DNA of 64,000 nt from Vibrio hangzhouensis. Lineage in GTDB: Bacteria; Pseudomonadota; Gammaproteobacteria; Enterobacterales; Vibrionaceae. Made by a program: the position numbers and the translations under genes. Shown here in pieces: positions 6,978 to 17,016 of this stretch; within the stretch, counting starts at the first letter, position 1, and every line of letters starts with the position of its first letter. The stretch is taken from contig NZ_FNVG01000007.1 of NCBI RefSeq assembly GCF_900107935.1, forward strand, positions 62,001 to 126,000, written 5' to 3'. The notes below the pieces were generated by a model. That model was not told where the DNA came from and searched no databases. It saw nothing but the letters and a program-made list of their open reading frames with translations.

Positions 6978-7955
6978 ATGAAAGATGTTCTTAAAGATCT
7001 GGCTTACCTTTACGGTCAGCCGCAAGCTAAGGCTAAGTTTAAAGCCGCTAATGAAGACTTCGTCGTCAAAGAGGTTTTGGGCTACGAGTTTACGGGTGAA
7101 GGTGAACACCTGATGTTACGAGTTCGCAAAAGTGGTGAGAATACCAGTTTTGTTGCCAATGAGATTGCCAAAGTTTGTGGGGTGAAATCCAAAGATGTTG
7201 GATGGGCAGGATTAAAAGATCGACATGCAGTAACCGAGCAATGGCTCAGTGTTCATCTGCCTAAAAAAAACCTGCCTGATTTTGCCGCTTTCCACGCGCA
7301 GTATCCCAGCATTGAAGTTCTGGAAACAACCTGGCACAACAAAAAATTGCGCCCCGGAGATCTGGCCGGTAATCAGTTTGAGGTTCGCCTGACGGACATT
7401 TCTGACATGGGCGACTTAGAACGTCGCCTGGAGTTGGTAAAGCAAGGTGGTGTGCCAAATTATTTTGGTCAGCAGCGTTTTGGCCGCGATGGTGGCAATG
7501 TCGAAGAAGCAAGACGTTGGGGCAGAGACAATGTACGTACCCGCAATCAAAATAAACGTAGCCTTTATTTGTCTGCAGCGCGCTCATGGATCTTTAACCA
7601 TATTGTCTCGAAGCGTATTGAAGCACAAAGCTTCGATACCGAGTTAGCAGGGGACATTGTCGATGACCGTGGGGTCATTACCGCTGCCCTTGTGGGTGAT
7701 AATGACTTGCCAACGCAGCAAGACGCGTTGGAACTCGAACAGAGTATTGTTGATCAGGAACCTGAACTGATGTTGTTGATTCGTGGCAATCGTATGCGCC
7801 ACGATCGTCGTCAAGTTGTACTTAAACCGGAGTCGTTGACTACGCACAGCGAAGAAAACACGGTTACGCTCTCATTTTTCTTGGATTCAGGCAGCTTTGC
7901 TACCTCGATTCTGAGAGAGTTAGCAATTATTGAAGAAGTGGAAAGACAGTTCTAA
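6978..7955 (+). CDS. truD: tRNA pseudouridine(13) synthase TruD
   Basis: This 325-residue pseudouridine synthase modifies U13 of tRNA-Glu. The catalytic aspartate is in [15 protein letters not shown] (about residue 80), and [12 protein letters not shown] is the second family motif. The insertion typical of the TRUD domain is present in shortened form, and the protein is slightly shorter than the 340-350 residues common in enterics. It lies in the conserved ispF-truD-surE order and starts at ATG6978. Confidence 0.96.
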   Translation: MKDVLKDLAYLYGQPQAKAKFKAANEDFVVKEVLGYEFTGEGEHLMLRVRKSGENTSFVANEIAKVCGVKSKDVGWAGLKDRHAVTEQWLSVHLPKKNLPDFAAFHAQYPSIEVLETTWHNKKLRPGDLAGNQFEVRLTDISDMGDLERRLELVKQGGVPNYFGQQRFGRDGGNVEEARRWGRDNVRTRNQNKRSLYLSAARSWIFNHIVSKRIEAQSFDTELAGDIVDDRGVITAALVGDNDLPTQQDALELEQSIVDQEPELMLLIRGNRMRHDRRQVVLKPESLTTHSEENTVTLSFFLDSGSFATSILRELAIIEEVERQF

Positions 7956-7960
7956 TAGAC

Positions 7961-8725
7961 ATGGAAAAATGCAAAAAATTGAGCATTCTGATCAGCAATG
8001 ATGATGGTGTGCACGCTGAAGGAATTCGAGCACTGGCGGCAGAGCTGAGAGACATTGCTGAGGTGACGATCGTTGCCCCTGACCGTAATCGCTCCGGAGC
8101 GTCAAACTCGTTGACACTGGAGCAGCCCCTAAGGGTAAATGAAATCGAGCCTCGCGTTTTTTCTGTACAGGGCACGCCGACAGACTGCGTTCATTTTGCC
8201 CTGAACGAGCTCATGAAGGGGGCGCTGCCAGATCTAGTGCTGTCAGGAATAAACCATGGCGCGAACCTTGGAGACGATGTCCTGTATTCTGGAACGGTAG
8301 CGGCAGCGATGGAAGGGCACTTTCTTGGTGTACAGTCCATCGCATTCAGTTTAGTGGGCAAAACTCACTTTACCGCTGCGGCCCGGGTTGCACGCCAGTT
8401 TGTTGAGCGTCATCTGGCACAGCGCGTGCCGACAAACCGATTACTCAACATCAATATACCGGATTTGCCATTGGCGCAGTTGGGTTCGGTCGAAGTTACC
8501 CGCTTGGGCGCGCGTCATCATGCAGAGAGCATGATTAAGCAAAAAGATCCACGTGGCCATGATATCTATTGGTTGGGGCCGCCGGGGAAGGAACAGGATG
8601 CCGGGACCGGAACGGACTTCTATGCCATTGAACAAGGGCATATTTCCATTACTCCGCTTCAAGTGGACCTGACTGCACATGAATCAATAGGCGCAATGGA
8701 ACGTTGGATAGCAGGGAGAGAGTGA
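7961..8725 (+). CDS. surE: 5'/3'-nucleotidase SurE
   Basis: This 254-residue metal-dependent phosphatase acts on nucleoside monophosphates and short polyphosphates. The divalent-metal site is in [10 protein letters not shown] near the N-terminus, followed by [14 protein letters not shown] and the GTPTDCV segment. The gene sits between truD (5-bp gap) and pcm (3-bp gap), the usual stationary-phase survival block ending in rpoS. Confidence 0.97.
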   Translation: MEKCKKLSILISNDDGVHAEGIRALAAELRDIAEVTIVAPDRNRSGASNSLTLEQPLRVNEIEPRVFSVQGTPTDCVHFALNELMKGALPDLVLSGINHGANLGDDVLYSGTVAAAMEGHFLGVQSIAFSLVGKTHFTAAARVARQFVERHLAQRVPTNRLLNINIPDLPLAQLGSVEVTRLGARHHAESMIKQKDPRGHDIYWLGPPGKEQDAGTGTDFYAIEQGHISITPLQVDLTAHESIGAMERWIAGRE

Positions 8726-8728
8726 TCA

Positions 8729-9352
8729 ATGAATCCGCAAGCAGCGAGATTAGTTGAATTTTTAAATAGGCATGGAATATCAGACTCTGCGGTTCTTGAT
8801 GCGATACTGTCAGTACCCAGAGAGCAGTTCGTGTCGCAGGCGATGATTCATCAGGCCTATGACAACAATGCGTTGCCGATCGGAGCAGGGCAGACCATTT
8901 CTCAGCCCTATATTGTGGCTAAGATGACCGAACTACTGGAGCTATCGCGAGAGACTAGGGTGCTCGAAATCGGTACTGGCTCTGGATATCAGACGGCAGT
9001 GCTTGCTCAATTAGTGGATCATGTATATTCAGTGGAACGTATTAAGTCGCTGCAATGGGATGCAAAAAGACGTCTCAAGCGGCTGGATATTTACAATGTA
9101 TCGACCAAACACGGGGATGGATGGCAGGGCTGGCAAGCCAAGGGGCCTTTTGATGCCATTATTGTTACCGCAGCGGCCGCGACGGTACCGGAAGCGTTAC
9201 TTGCTCAGTTAACGGATGGCGGACGTCTGGTCATCCCCGTTGGGGACAATGAACAACAATTATTAAAAATCACTCGAAAAGGTGATAGTTTTGATACCGA
9301 AGTGGTTGAATTAGTAAGATTTGTTCCCTTAATTGCAGGTGAATTGGCGTAA
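8729..9352 (+). CDS. pcm: Protein-L-isoaspartate O-methyltransferase
   Basis: This 207-residue SAM-dependent methyltransferase repairs isoaspartyl residues in damaged proteins. The SAM motif I is [16 protein letters not shown], and the family motif [13 protein letters not shown] precedes it. The stop codon directly abuts the nlpD ATG (TAAATG), suggesting coupled translation. Length and context match enteric and Vibrio pcm. Confidence 0.97.
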   Translation: MNPQAARLVEFLNRHGISDSAVLDAILSVPREQFVSQAMIHQAYDNNALPIGAGQTISQPYIVAKMTELLELSRETRVLEIGTGSGYQTAVLAQLVDHVYSVERIKSLQWDAKRRLKRLDIYNVSTKHGDGWQGWQAKGPFDAIIVTAAAATVPEALLAQLTDGGRLVIPVGDNEQQLLKITRKGDSFDTEVVELVRFVPLIAGELA

Positions 9353-10315
9353 ATGCAAAGCCGTTTGAGAGCAGTGGTTTCTATAGGTATTTTGTGCAGT
9401 GCACTGGCTGGGTGTGCTGGGCATTCGCCTGCGCCTGTCTCAAATTTGGGAGGCAAGTACGAAAATGTCTCCCGTGGCAGTTATCGTGGCAGCTACTATG
9501 AAGTTCAAAATGGTGACACTCTCTACTTCATTGCTTACGTCACTGATAAAGATGTTAAAGAGCTGATAAGGCTAAATAATCTTAAGAATCCGTACACCAT
9601 TCACCCCGGTCAACGCCTCAACTTATGGCGTCCGGTATACTCTCCGCCAGCGTATGCAGGCTCTGGTGCTGGCGAAGTCGCTGTCGCTTCTACGACCGCA
9701 GCTGCAGCAAGTACTGCGGTGCCCCAATCAACCGCGTCAGCTACGAAATCTTCCCCCCAAAAAGTGAGTAGCTCATCTTCGCAAAATAGTCAAAAAACTG
9801 CGACAAAGAAGGTTGATCAATCGAAAACAAAGGAGTATGGTGAGTCTAAAGGTAAACAAAATGTTAATAACACCAAACCCAATACGGCAAAACAGAGTAC
9901 AGCGCAGGCTAAGCCGAAACCCAAGCCGGCACCTAGCTCCACAGCTAAAGTTTCTAGCTGGATCTGGCCAACAAAAGGGCGTGTTATAAAGAACTTTTCT
10001 GCAGGGGACCAGGGAAATAAAGGTATCGACATTGCGGGCCAAAGAGGCCAGGCAATTGTTGCCACTGCAAAAGGGACCGTGGTTTATTCGGGCAATGCAC
10101 TCCGAGGTTATGGTAATTTGGTTATCGTTAAACATAATGATAGCTACCTCAGTGCCTATGCACATAACGATCGGTTGCTGGTGTCAGAAGGACAGAGTGT
10201 GAATGCCGGACAGAAAATCGCAACGATGGGAAGCTCCGGAACCAACAGCGTAAGACTTCACTTTGAAATTCGATATCAGGGTCAGTCGGTAAATCCAAAA
10301 CGCTATTTACCGTAG
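9353..10315 (+). CDS. nlpD: NlpD murein hydrolase activator lipoprotein
   Basis: This 320-residue protein has a lipoprotein signal peptide with lipobox LAGC at about residue 21, and a LysM domain (about 52-95, EVQNGDTLYFIAYVTD). A long Ser/Ala/Gln/Lys-rich linker leads to a C-terminal LytM domain (about 200-320). In the LytM domain the metal-binding residues are replaced: NKGIDI for the usual HxGxD and RLHFEI for HxH. This fits NlpD's role as a non-catalytic activator of the amidase AmiC at the septum. In related bacteria the main rpoS promoter lies inside nlpD; the same is likely here but no site was fixed. Confidence 0.96.
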   Translation: MQSRLRAVVSIGILCSALAGCAGHSPAPVSNLGGKYENVSRGSYRGSYYEVQNGDTLYFIAYVTDKDVKELIRLNNLKNPYTIHPGQRLNLWRPVYSPPAYAGSGAGEVAVASTTAAAASTAVPQSTASATKSSPQKVSSSSSQNSQKTATKKVDQSKTKEYGESKGKQNVNNTKPNTAKQSTAQAKPKPKPAPSSTAKVSSWIWPTKGRVIKNFSAGDQGNKGIDIAGQRGQAIVATAKGTVVYSGNALRGYGNLVIVKHNDSYLSAYAHNDRLLVSEGQSVNAGQKIATMGSSGTNSVRLHFEIRYQGQSVNPKRYLP

Positions 10316-10416
10316 TGACCGCACAACAAGCTACTTGCAATTTGATTGACGTAATCAGAGAAGGTTAGCAATACAGTTTGTAGTCGTGTTTTGCTAGCTC
10401 GCCAGGGGGAGGCGCT

Positions 10417-11400
10417 ATGAGTATGAGCAATGCAGTAACCAAGAACGAAAATTTCGATGCGGAAAACGAGTCTGTAGACATCGTCGAAACCGCACTTACC
10501 AACGATGAAACCCTTTCGGAGCCCGAAGAGAAAGATCTGTATGACGCGTCGGCGAAAAGTCTGGATGCGACACAGCTTTATCTCGGTGAGATTGGTTTCT
10601 CTCCACTACTGACCGCAGAAGAAGAAGTGTTATATGCCCGTCGGGCGCTTAAAGGCGATGAAGCCGCCCGCAAGCGCATGATCGAGAGTAATCTGCGTCT
10701 GGTCGTAAAAATTTCCCGTCGATACAGTAACCGGGGACTGGCTCTGTTAGATCTGATTGAGGAAGGTAATCTCGGTCTGATCAGAGCGGTAGAAAAGTTC
10801 GATCCCGAGCGTGGATTCCGGTTCTCGACCTATGCGACCTGGTGGATCCGCCAGACCATTGAGCGTGCGTTGATGAACCAAACTCGCACTATTCGTCTGC
10901 CAATTCACGTTGTTAAAGAGTTGAACATTTATCTGCGCACCGCGAGAGAGTTGTCGCAAAAACTGGATCATGAACCAACGGCAGAAGAGATCGCTCAGAA
11001 GCTGGATAAGCCGGTCAGTGATGTGTCTAAGATGCTGCGCCTGAATGAGCGCATTAGTTCGGTGGACACGCCGATTGGTGGTGACGGTGAGAAAGCACTG
11101 TTGGACATCATTCCTGATTCCACTCATTCTGATCCTGAAGTCTCGACTCAGGATGATGATATTAAGTCGTCTCTGATCCATTGGCTTGATGAGTTGAACC
11201 CTAAGCAGAAAGAAGTGCTGGCTCGCCGGTTTGGTCTGTTAGGATACGAGCCTTCAACGCTGGAAGAGGTTGGTCGTGAAATTAACCTGACCCGAGAGCG
11301 TGTCAGACAGATTCAGGTTGAAGGACTTCGTCGACTTCGTGATATTCTGATTAAACAAGGTCTGAATATGGAGTCATTGTTTAACTTTGACGATGACTAG
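10417..11400 (+). CDS. rpoS: RNA polymerase sigma factor RpoS (sigma38)
   Basis: This 327-residue stationary-phase and general stress sigma factor shows region 1.2 ([19 protein letters not shown]), region 2 with [20 protein letters not shown] and [17 protein letters not shown], region 3, and region 4 with [20 protein letters not shown]. The start ATG10417 follows a strong GGGGGAGG ribosome-binding site; ATG10423 is a weaker alternative. It ends the surE-pcm-nlpD block and is followed by a strong terminator. Confidence 0.98.
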   Translation: MSMSNAVTKNENFDAENESVDIVETALTNDETLSEPEEKDLYDASAKSLDATQLYLGEIGFSPLLTAEEEVLYARRALKGDEAARKRMIESNLRLVVKISRRYSNRGLALLDLIEEGNLGLIRAVEKFDPERGFRFSTYATWWIRQTIERALMNQTRTIRLPIHVVKELNIYLRTARELSQKLDHEPTAEEIAQKLDKPVSDVSKMLRLNERISSVDTPIGGDGEKALLDIIPDSTHSDPEVSTQDDDIKSSLIHWLDELNPKQKEVLARRFGLLGYEPSTLEEVGREINLTRERVRQIQVEGLRRLRDILIKQGLNMESLFNFDDD

Positions 11401-11415
11401 AGCAATACCAATAAA

Positions 11416-11446
11416 AAATACCGCCCTTCAGGCGGTATTTTTTTAT
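11416..11446 (+). terminator. Rho-independent terminator after rpoS
   Basis: A perfect 10-bp stem AAATACCGCC / GGCGGTATTT with a CTTCA loop is followed by TTTT. The A tract on the left makes it potentially bidirectional for the convergent SH3-domain gene. Confidence 0.9.
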
Positions 11447-11459
11447 GTCTGATTTTATC

Positions 11460-12071
11460 TTATGCCCAGCCGCTAGGACTCTTCTTACGGCGTGGGATCA
11501 GGTGAGGCAAGATCAGGCCAAACAAAAGGCCGACGCCAGCAACGCCACCGCCGTACATGAAGTAGCGCAGTAACAGGTCTTCTTTTTGAGTGTCCAGTTT
11601 GGCACGTAGCTCACGAATCTCTGTTTGCGACGAGGTAAGCTGAGAGCTGATATCGGAGTAGTTTTGTTCCAATTCCGCAATTTGCTTGTTACGGGCTTCC
11701 AGAGAGCTTACCAGCCCATCTTTTTCGCTATTTGAGGTTTCACGTGCATTGGCCAGTTGAGATTTCACTTGCGTCAGCTCTTTTTCAAGACGAGGAAGTC
11801 TTACTGCCATGCTTTCCTGAGTGGTTACAAACTTCGACTCAACCCAACCTTTGCGACCACGTTCATCCTGGACTTGTGAGTAACCTGTCTCACGGTTAGT
11901 CGATAACAGAGATACCTTGTCACCCGCATTAATGCTGCCGATGATTCGATACTGGCTACTAGGGCCAGAGTGCAGATAAGTAAATAGCTTGTCAGCAATA
12001 TAACGATCCTGAGCCAGTGCAGCCGGTGCAGCCAGTATTGACATCATGATCATGCAGATCAGTTTTTTCAC
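11460..12071 (-). CDS. TIGR04211-family SH3 domain membrane protein (YgiM-like)
   Basis: The protein has about 203 residues: a signal peptide (KKLICMIMMSILAAPAALAQ), a periplasmic bacterial SH3 domain (about 25-90), a coiled coil (about 90-165) and a C-terminal transmembrane helix followed by a short basic tail. This matches the YgiM/TIGR04211 family, whose exact function is unsettled. Start GTG12071 is preceded by AAGGGA with good spacing and gives an immediate signal peptide; a longer in-frame start at 12119 is less likely. In E. coli ygiM lies next to ygiF; here the ygiF homologue is about 2.5 kb away, beyond the phosphate transporter pair. Confidence 0.88.
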   Translation of the reverse strand: MKKLICMIMMSILAAPAALAQDRYIADKLFTYLHSGPSSQYRIIGSINAGDKVSLLSTNRETGYSQVQDERGRKGWVESKFVTTQESMAVRLPRLEKELTQVKSQLANARETSNSEKDGLVSSLEARNKQIAELEQNYSDISSQLTSSQTEIRELRAKLDTQKEDLLLRYFMYGGGVAGVGLLFGLILPHLIPRRKKSPSGWA

Positions 12072-12203
12072 AGTAAGTCCCTTAAGTGTTTCAATGGGGG
12101 ATGAATAAGAAAGTAACATAGACTACAGAGGATCTCAGATACTCTCAAATTGTAAACTTTTAAGATTGGCCAAATAGTATGAAGTTTCTTAACCCGGTGC
12201 AAC

Positions 12204-12233
12204 AAAGAAGGGAGGCAAAGCCTCCCTTTCTTT
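12204..12233 (-). terminator. Likely terminator after the phosphate transporter gene
   Basis: A 9-bp stem AAGGGAGGC / GCCTCCCTT with an AAA loop (12208-12228) lies between the transporter stop and the SH3-domain gene. The reverse-strand T tract is interrupted (TTCTTTG), so strength is uncertain. Confidence 0.6.
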
Positions 12234-12292
12234 GAATTTGAGTCAATTATGACGTGAGCTTCACATCTCTCTGACTTTGTAAATCGCTTCGC

Positions 12293-13555
12293 TTATGCGC
12301 CAAACAGTGCTTGCATGACATAGTAGAATACAACCGCTAGCAGTGCACCTGCAGGCAGGGTAACAATCCATGAAGCAACGATATTACGCACAACGCCCAG
12401 ATTCAAAGCTGCAATACCACGAGCAAAACCAACACCCAGCACCGCGCCTACCAGAGTCTGCGTGGTTGAGATTGGAAGACCCGTACCAGAAGCCAGTACT
12501 ACAGTACATGCTGTAGCAAGTTGAGCAGCAAAACCACGGCTTGGTGTCAGTTCAGTGATGCCTGTACCAACAGTTGCCATTACCTTGTGCCCCATAGTCG
12601 CAAGACCGACTACGATACCGATACCACCCAGTGGAAGAATCCACCATGCGATAGTGCTTTTCGCAGTGATCTCACCCATGTGCTCAACAGTAGAAACAAC
12701 CGCTGACAGTGGACCAATCGCATTGGCGACGTCGTTTGAGCCGTGAGCAAAGGCCATCGCACACGCTGTGATAACCATCAGCACGCTGAAAATACCTTCG
12801 ACACCGCTAAAGCCATGGTCTTCTTCGCGATTAGCAAACTTACGTTGGATGTAGATGTAACCACCTACCATAACCAGAGCAGAGACGGCTGCAGCCCAAA
12901 CCCAAGCTTCAGTGTTCGTCAGGTGCAGGCCTACGTGTTTCAGACCTTTCTTGATCGTCACCAAAGCGATAACCATGGTCGTGATAAACATGTAAACAGG
13001 AACAAAACGCTTGGCATTGAAAAGTGGTTTTTCTGTATCGAATATCAGTCGTTGTGCACTCACAAAGATGACATAGGCAAAGAAACCGGATATCACGGGC
13101 GTGACAACCCAGCTGCCGACAATGCCTTTCACTGAGCCCCAGTCTACGGCTTCAGTCCCTACTGATACACACGCAAAACCGATGATTGCACCGATGATTG
13201 AGTGAGTTGTGGACACTGGCCAGCCCATGTAAGAGGCAAGCAGCAGCCAAGTACCTGCAGCAAGAAGTGAAGACATCATACCAAAGACGAGTACGTCTGG
13301 TTGATGAGCGAACAGTGAGGTTTCGATAACACCCTTACGGATGGTGTCAGTTACTTCACCGCCAGCAAGGTATGCGCCGGCAAATTCGAAGATCATCGCG
13401 ATGATGATAGCTTGCTTAACTGTTAGAGCTTTAGAGCCAACAGAAGTACCCATTGCATTGGCAACATCATTTGCACCGATACCGATCGCCATCATGAAAC
13501 CAAATGCAGCAGCGATGATAATTAGGATAGTGCCATAGTTTGCAAGAATATCCAT
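12293..13555 (-). CDS. PiT-family inorganic phosphate transporter
   Basis: This 420-residue inner-membrane protein has about ten or eleven hydrophobic segments. The two inverted PiT signature repeats are present: GANDVANAMGTSVGSKALT near the N-terminus and AHGSNDVANAIGPLSAVV in the second half. PiT carriers import phosphate as a metal-phosphate complex with protons, or sodium in some members. The upstream gene on the same strand encodes a DUF47/PhoU-like protein, the standard partner. The gap of 123 bases between them holds no obvious terminator, so cotranscription is likely. Confidence 0.93.
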   Translation of the reverse strand: MDILANYGTILIIIAAAFGFMMAIGIGANDVANAMGTSVGSKALTVKQAIIIAMIFEFAGAYLAGGEVTDTIRKGVIETSLFAHQPDVLVFGMMSSLLAAGTWLLLASYMGWPVSTTHSIIGAIIGFACVSVGTEAVDWGSVKGIVGSWVVTPVISGFFAYVIFVSAQRLIFDTEKPLFNAKRFVPVYMFITTMVIALVTIKKGLKHVGLHLTNTEAWVWAAAVSALVMVGGYIYIQRKFANREEDHGFSGVEGIFSVLMVITACAMAFAHGSNDVANAIGPLSAVVSTVEHMGEITAKSTIAWWILPLGGIGIVVGLATMGHKVMATVGTGITELTPSRGFAAQLATACTVVLASGTGLPISTTQTLVGAVLGVGFARGIAALNLGVVRNIVASWIVTLPAGALLAVVFYYVMQALFGA

Positions 13556-13678
13556 TGTAATACCTAGTTTTATTTCATAACAAGCGGAGCAATTATTTAG
13601 GCGCAGGCATACTCTTAAGCATTGTCTGTGCTCAACGCCTAATACATCCTTGCTCTTTGTTACTTAGTTAACGTTCGT

Positions 13679-14359
13679 TTAAGACCTGGACAGCATCAGT
13701 TCAAGACGAGCGCCTACGCGCTGTGCTTGATCTGCGATACCGCCGACCCACTCAAGAATCTTGTACAGGAACATGACATCAATTGGATTCAGTTCATGTT
13801 CAATCGCCATCAATTGTTGACGAAGTTGGATCTGCATTGCATCAGTGTCATCTTCAATGATGTCCAACTGATGAATCATCTCCGCTACCAGAGTAACTTC
13901 ACGTCCTTTAAAGCCTGTCTCTAACAGTTCATCAAGCTCATTGATTACTTTTTGAGCCTGGTTTGCCGCATCAAGACAACGCTTAACATAAGCGATGAAG
14001 TTTTCTTGCAGTGGAGCTGGAATGACGAGTTGACGACCGTACACACGACCGGCAATGTCTTTAGCGAGGTTGGCAAGTTTGTCCTGCTGTGTAAGTAGCT
14101 CTAACATATCGCTACGATCGACAGGCAGGAATAAACCGCGTGGTAGTTTCAGGCGTATTTCACGTTTCAATACGTCCGCCTCTTTCTCCAAATGAGAAAT
14201 CTGCGCACGGATCTCCGCTGCCTTCTCCCAATCCCCCTGAGCACTTGTCTCAAAGAAATTTACAAGGTGGGAGCAACATTCTGTTACGCACACAACGTGG
14301 CGCTGCAAAGGCTTAATTGGGGACTTTGCAAATAACCCCATAATTGTATTTACTGGCAT
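13679..14359 (-). CDS. DUF47/TIGR00153 PhoU-like protein, partner of the PiT transporter
   Basis: This 226-residue all-helical soluble protein has the TIGR00153 start MPVNTIMGLFAKSPIKPLQ and acidic and basic helices resembling PhoU (EIRAQISHLEKEADVLKREI). Genes of this family almost always sit beside pit genes and are thought to modulate phosphate uptake. ATG14359 has a distant AGG; the internal ATG14341 lacks a site. The gene is divergent from the triphosphatase gene, with about 200 bases between them. Confidence 0.9.
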   Translation of the reverse strand: MPVNTIMGLFAKSPIKPLQRHVVCVTECCSHLVNFFETSAQGDWEKAAEIRAQISHLEKEADVLKREIRLKLPRGLFLPVDRSDMLELLTQQDKLANLAKDIAGRVYGRQLVIPAPLQENFIAYVKRCLDAANQAQKVINELDELLETGFKGREVTLVAEMIHQLDIIEDDTDAMQIQLRQQLMAIEHELNPIDVMFLYKILEWVGGIADQAQRVGARLELMLSRS

Positions 14360-14493
14360 GGTTGTTCAACCTAATTAATATAACCTGAAATAAACATACA
14401 CCAAATTCATGGTGAAATGTTGAGCGATGGCTATAAAGGCGCGCATGGTAACCCATTAAAAGTCTGATTTAAACTGTTTTAGATCATCATTTG

Positions 14494-14509
14494 GGTGATA
14501 TTTGTCACT
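14494..14509. promoter_or_regulatory. CRP-like inverted repeat
   Basis: GGTGA-TATTTG-TCACT matches the CRP consensus TGTGA-N6-TCACA at eight of ten core bases. It lies in the divergent region between the phosphate-transport pair and the triphosphatase gene, 56 bp before the latter's start. The assignment rests on the match alone. Confidence 0.3.
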
Positions 14510-14565
14510 TGCTGATTAGATCAATTGCTCATATCCTGTTGTGAGTGTCCCCGAAAGGTAAAACT

Positions 14566-16083
14566 ATGGAAACCGAGATAGAACTGAAGTTTTTTGTTTC
14601 TCCTGATTTTTCAGAAACTTTACGTAACAAAATTTCTGAAACAAAAGTACTTCAGCACAGTCGTCGTGAGTTAGGAAATACTTACTTCGATACGCCAGAC
14701 AACTGGCTACGCCAACACGATATCGGCCTGAGAATTCGTCGTTTTGACGATGTCTTTGTACAAACCGTAAAAACTTCTGGACGCGTTGTCGCTGGACTGC
14801 ATCAACGCCCGGAATTTAATGCGGAGCATACTTCCAACTCTCCCGTCCTGACCCTGCACCCGCTTGATATCTACCCACAAGGTAAAGATGTAGAGGTATT
14901 ACAGTCTGAGTTGATGCCGATATTTGCGACCGATTTCACTCGCGAGCAATGGCTGATCGGTATGGCAGATGGAAGCCAGGTTGAAGTTGCATTTGATCAG
15001 GGTATGGTTTCCTCTGGTGATAAGACATTCCCTATCTGTGAAGTGGAGCTGGAGCTTAAGTCGGGGCAAACGGATGCGCTGTTTACTCTGGCTCGTGCAC
15101 TGAGTGAAGGGGGCGGCATACGTTTGGGGAATCTGAGTAAGGCAGCTCGTGGCTATCGTCTGGCCATGGATTATGATGGCGATCCAGTTAAAACCATGGA
15201 ACTGGTCAATACAACTGACAGCGACAGCGTCGAAACTTGTTTTGTTCAATCGCTGGAGCACGCCTTGGCTCATTGGCACTACCATGAACAAATTTATGTG
15301 GAGCGAGAATCGATAGAAGCGCTGCATGAAATCAGTCACTCGCTGAGCTTTATTCGTCAGATCCTGACGGTGTACGGAGGCATAGTACCCCGTCGCGCCA
15401 GTGCCATATTGCGTCAGGAGCTTAAGTGGTTAGAGCAAGAGCTGGGCTGGCTAAAAAGTTATGACCATTTTGAGAACTTGCTGGAAGACAAAGGTCACGT
15501 GCTGAGAAAATTGGATGCACGAAAATTCCTGGTGGCGGAACTGAAGGAGATGGAGCAAGACCTTCCGGATCGCGAAGAGATGCTGAAGCTCATTCACTCT
15601 GCTCGCTACGCAGGGCTGCTTCTGGATCTGAGCCGATGGATTCTTTCCCGAGGTTGGCAACCGTTTTTGGACGACAAGGCGCGACAGAAAATGGCACAGA
15701 GCATCAAGCCATTTTCCGTTAAGCAACTGGCACGCACCTGGGCGGAGCTCATAGAGGCTTTCCCTCCGGAGAAGCAACTGACACGACAAGACTACATTGA
15801 CCAGCAATACCGTCTGATGCGCAACTTGTATACCGGAGTCGGATTTGCCAGTCTGTACAACGCCGATGAGCGTAACAGTTTCCGTTTGCCCTGGGCCGAT
15901 TTGTTACAGGGCATTGATGATCTGCTAATGCTAGAGTTGCTGGAAAAAATGGTTGATAAGCTGGAAGGAGAGGAGCAGGAGCAATTGGAACGCTGGTTGC
16001 GCCGTCAGGAAAGCTCCATCTTGCATGCGATGGAACAGACCAGACAGATAAGTATAGAAGCGGAGCCATACTGGCAAGGTTGA
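14566..16083 (+). CDS. ygiF: CYTH-CHAD inorganic triphosphatase (YgiF-like)
   Basis: The protein has about 505 residues with an N-terminal CYTH domain (1-205) carrying the metal-dependent ExExK motif as METEIELKF and the tunnel-lining strands (GNTYFDTPDNWLRQHDIGLRIRR). A C-terminal CHAD domain (about 230-490) has the conserved histidine helix (EALHEISHSLSFIRQIL) and many basic residues. YgiF hydrolyses inorganic triphosphate; CHAD domains bind polyphosphate. ATG14566 follows GAAAGG with proper spacing; an upstream TTG/GTG-type start near 14545 is less likely. A phosphate-uptake pair lies next door, so this is a small phosphate/polyphosphate neighbourhood. The protein is longer than E. coli YgiF (about 430). 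Confidence 0.9.
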   Translation: METEIELKFFVSPDFSETLRNKISETKVLQHSRRELGNTYFDTPDNWLRQHDIGLRIRRFDDVFVQTVKTSGRVVAGLHQRPEFNAEHTSNSPVLTLHPLDIYPQGKDVEVLQSELMPIFATDFTREQWLIGMADGSQVEVAFDQGMVSSGDKTFPICEVELELKSGQTDALFTLARALSEGGGIRLGNLSKAARGYRLAMDYDGDPVKTMELVNTTDSDSVETCFVQSLEHALAHWHYHEQIYVERESIEALHEISHSLSFIRQILTVYGGIVPRRASAILRQELKWLEQELGWLKSYDHFENLLEDKGHVLRKLDARKFLVAELKEMEQDLPDREEMLKLIHSARYAGLLLDLSRWILSRGWQPFLDDKARQKMAQSIKPFSVKQLARTWAELIEAFPPEKQLTRQDYIDQQYRLMRNLYTGVGFASLYNADERNSFRLPWADLLQGIDDLLMLELLEKMVDKLEGEEQEQLERWLRRQESSILHAMEQTRQISIEAEPYWQG

Positions 16084-16090
16084 ATTTGAT

Positions 16091-16120
16091 AGAAAGAGGC
16101 TAACGGCCTCTTTCTTTTTT
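16091..16120. terminator. Bidirectional terminator overlapping the K+ channel stop codon
   Basis: A perfect 10-bp stem AGAAAGAGGC / GCCTCTTTCT with a TAACG loop is followed by TTTTT. It ends the triphosphatase gene on the plus strand, and the last codons of the convergent channel gene (stop at 16100-16102) lie inside the hairpin. Confidence 0.8.
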
Positions 16121-16882
16121 ATCCTGCTCCATAGAATCCAGTCGGTCCTCTAACTTTTCTAGTTTATGCAAAATAATTTCTTGTTGGTTTAGCAGTTTTT
16201 GCAATATAACTTCTTTGTGTTTTGAACGCCTCTCATCCATTGAACTAGGGGATGAAAGCAGAGATGTGATCAGGCCTGACGTCATACCAAACAGCCCCAC
16301 ACCGCAAATGATAATGGCACCGGCCAGTACTTTACCCATAGTGGTGACCGGATAATGATCGCCATAACCAACGGTGGAAACCGTCACAAATGCCCACCAA
16401 ACGGCGTCACCGATTTGATGAATATTGGCGTCAGGGTCACCACTTTCAGCCCATAACATCATTCCAGCTCCAACCGTAATCAGTAACACCAACAGTAAAA
16501 GAATCGAGGCAATGGTGGTCTCGTGCTTATTCTTCGCTAACTGTTTGAGTAATGCTTCTCCAGAACGAATGACCAGAATAACCCGAAAAATGTGGAACAC
16601 TCGGGCAAATCGCAACGGCTCAACCATGGGAATACTAGCAACAAAGTCGATCCAGTGAGATTTCATGAATTGCACTCGATCTGTGGAGCGGATCAGATCT
16701 ATACAAAGCTGCAGGATAAATACGCTACAGATTATAAAGTCGAGGCCGATAAGAACATTACGCTCATCGCTATTGATGGGGGCAAACAACAGGGCTGAGA
16801 TCACAAATAGCGCCATAAATGACAGGATGAGTGACAATAAACTCAGAGGCTTAGTTTCAGTTTTGGTATCATTTGGTTTCAT
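16100..16882 (-). CDS. Six-helix voltage-gated-type potassium channel
   Basis: This 260-residue inner-membrane protein has the layout S1-S4, pore loop, S6. The selectivity filter TVSTVGYGDHYPVT (about residues 168-181) is intact, so K+ selectivity is expected. The S4-like segment (RFARVFHIFRVILVIRSG) has fewer ordered arginines than classic voltage sensors, so gating by voltage is uncertain. The C-terminus (about 218-260) is a charged coiled coil that could tetramerise the channel. The physiological role is unknown. It is convergent with the triphosphatase gene and divergent from a chemoreceptor gene. Confidence 0.88.
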   Translation of the reverse strand: MKPNDTKTETKPLSLLSLILSFMALFVISALLFAPINSDERNVLIGLDFIICSVFILQLCIDLIRSTDRVQFMKSHWIDFVASIPMVEPLRFARVFHIFRVILVIRSGEALLKQLAKNKHETTIASILLLLVLLITVGAGMMLWAESGDPDANIHQIGDAVWWAFVTVSTVGYGDHYPVTTMGKVLAGAIIICGVGLFGMTSGLITSLLSSPSSMDERRSKHKEVILQKLLNQQEIILHKLEKLEDRLDSMEQDKKERGR

Positions 16883-17016
16883 ACGAGGCTCGAAATAAAT
16901 AAAGTTGTCTGGTGCAATTGGTTGCGGGTTGTGATTTGTGCATACAGATAGCCTGAGTCGGCATCAATGTTAGGGAAGAGCCCTCTAACTATATAATAAA
17001 TAATGGAGAACGGATA

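Noticed and set aside
9950..10315. NlpD LytM domain as an active zinc peptidase
   Set aside because: The metal-binding His positions are replaced (NKGID, RLHFE), as in known non-catalytic NlpD.
11460..12119. Longer start for the SH3-domain protein at 12119
   Set aside because: It would put 16 polar residues before a clean signal peptide; GTG12071 has a proper AAGGGA site.
12521..13538. Several forward-strand ORFs opposite the phosphate transporter gene
   Set aside because: They are shadows of the reverse-strand coding sequence and have no ribosome-binding sites or recognisable domains.
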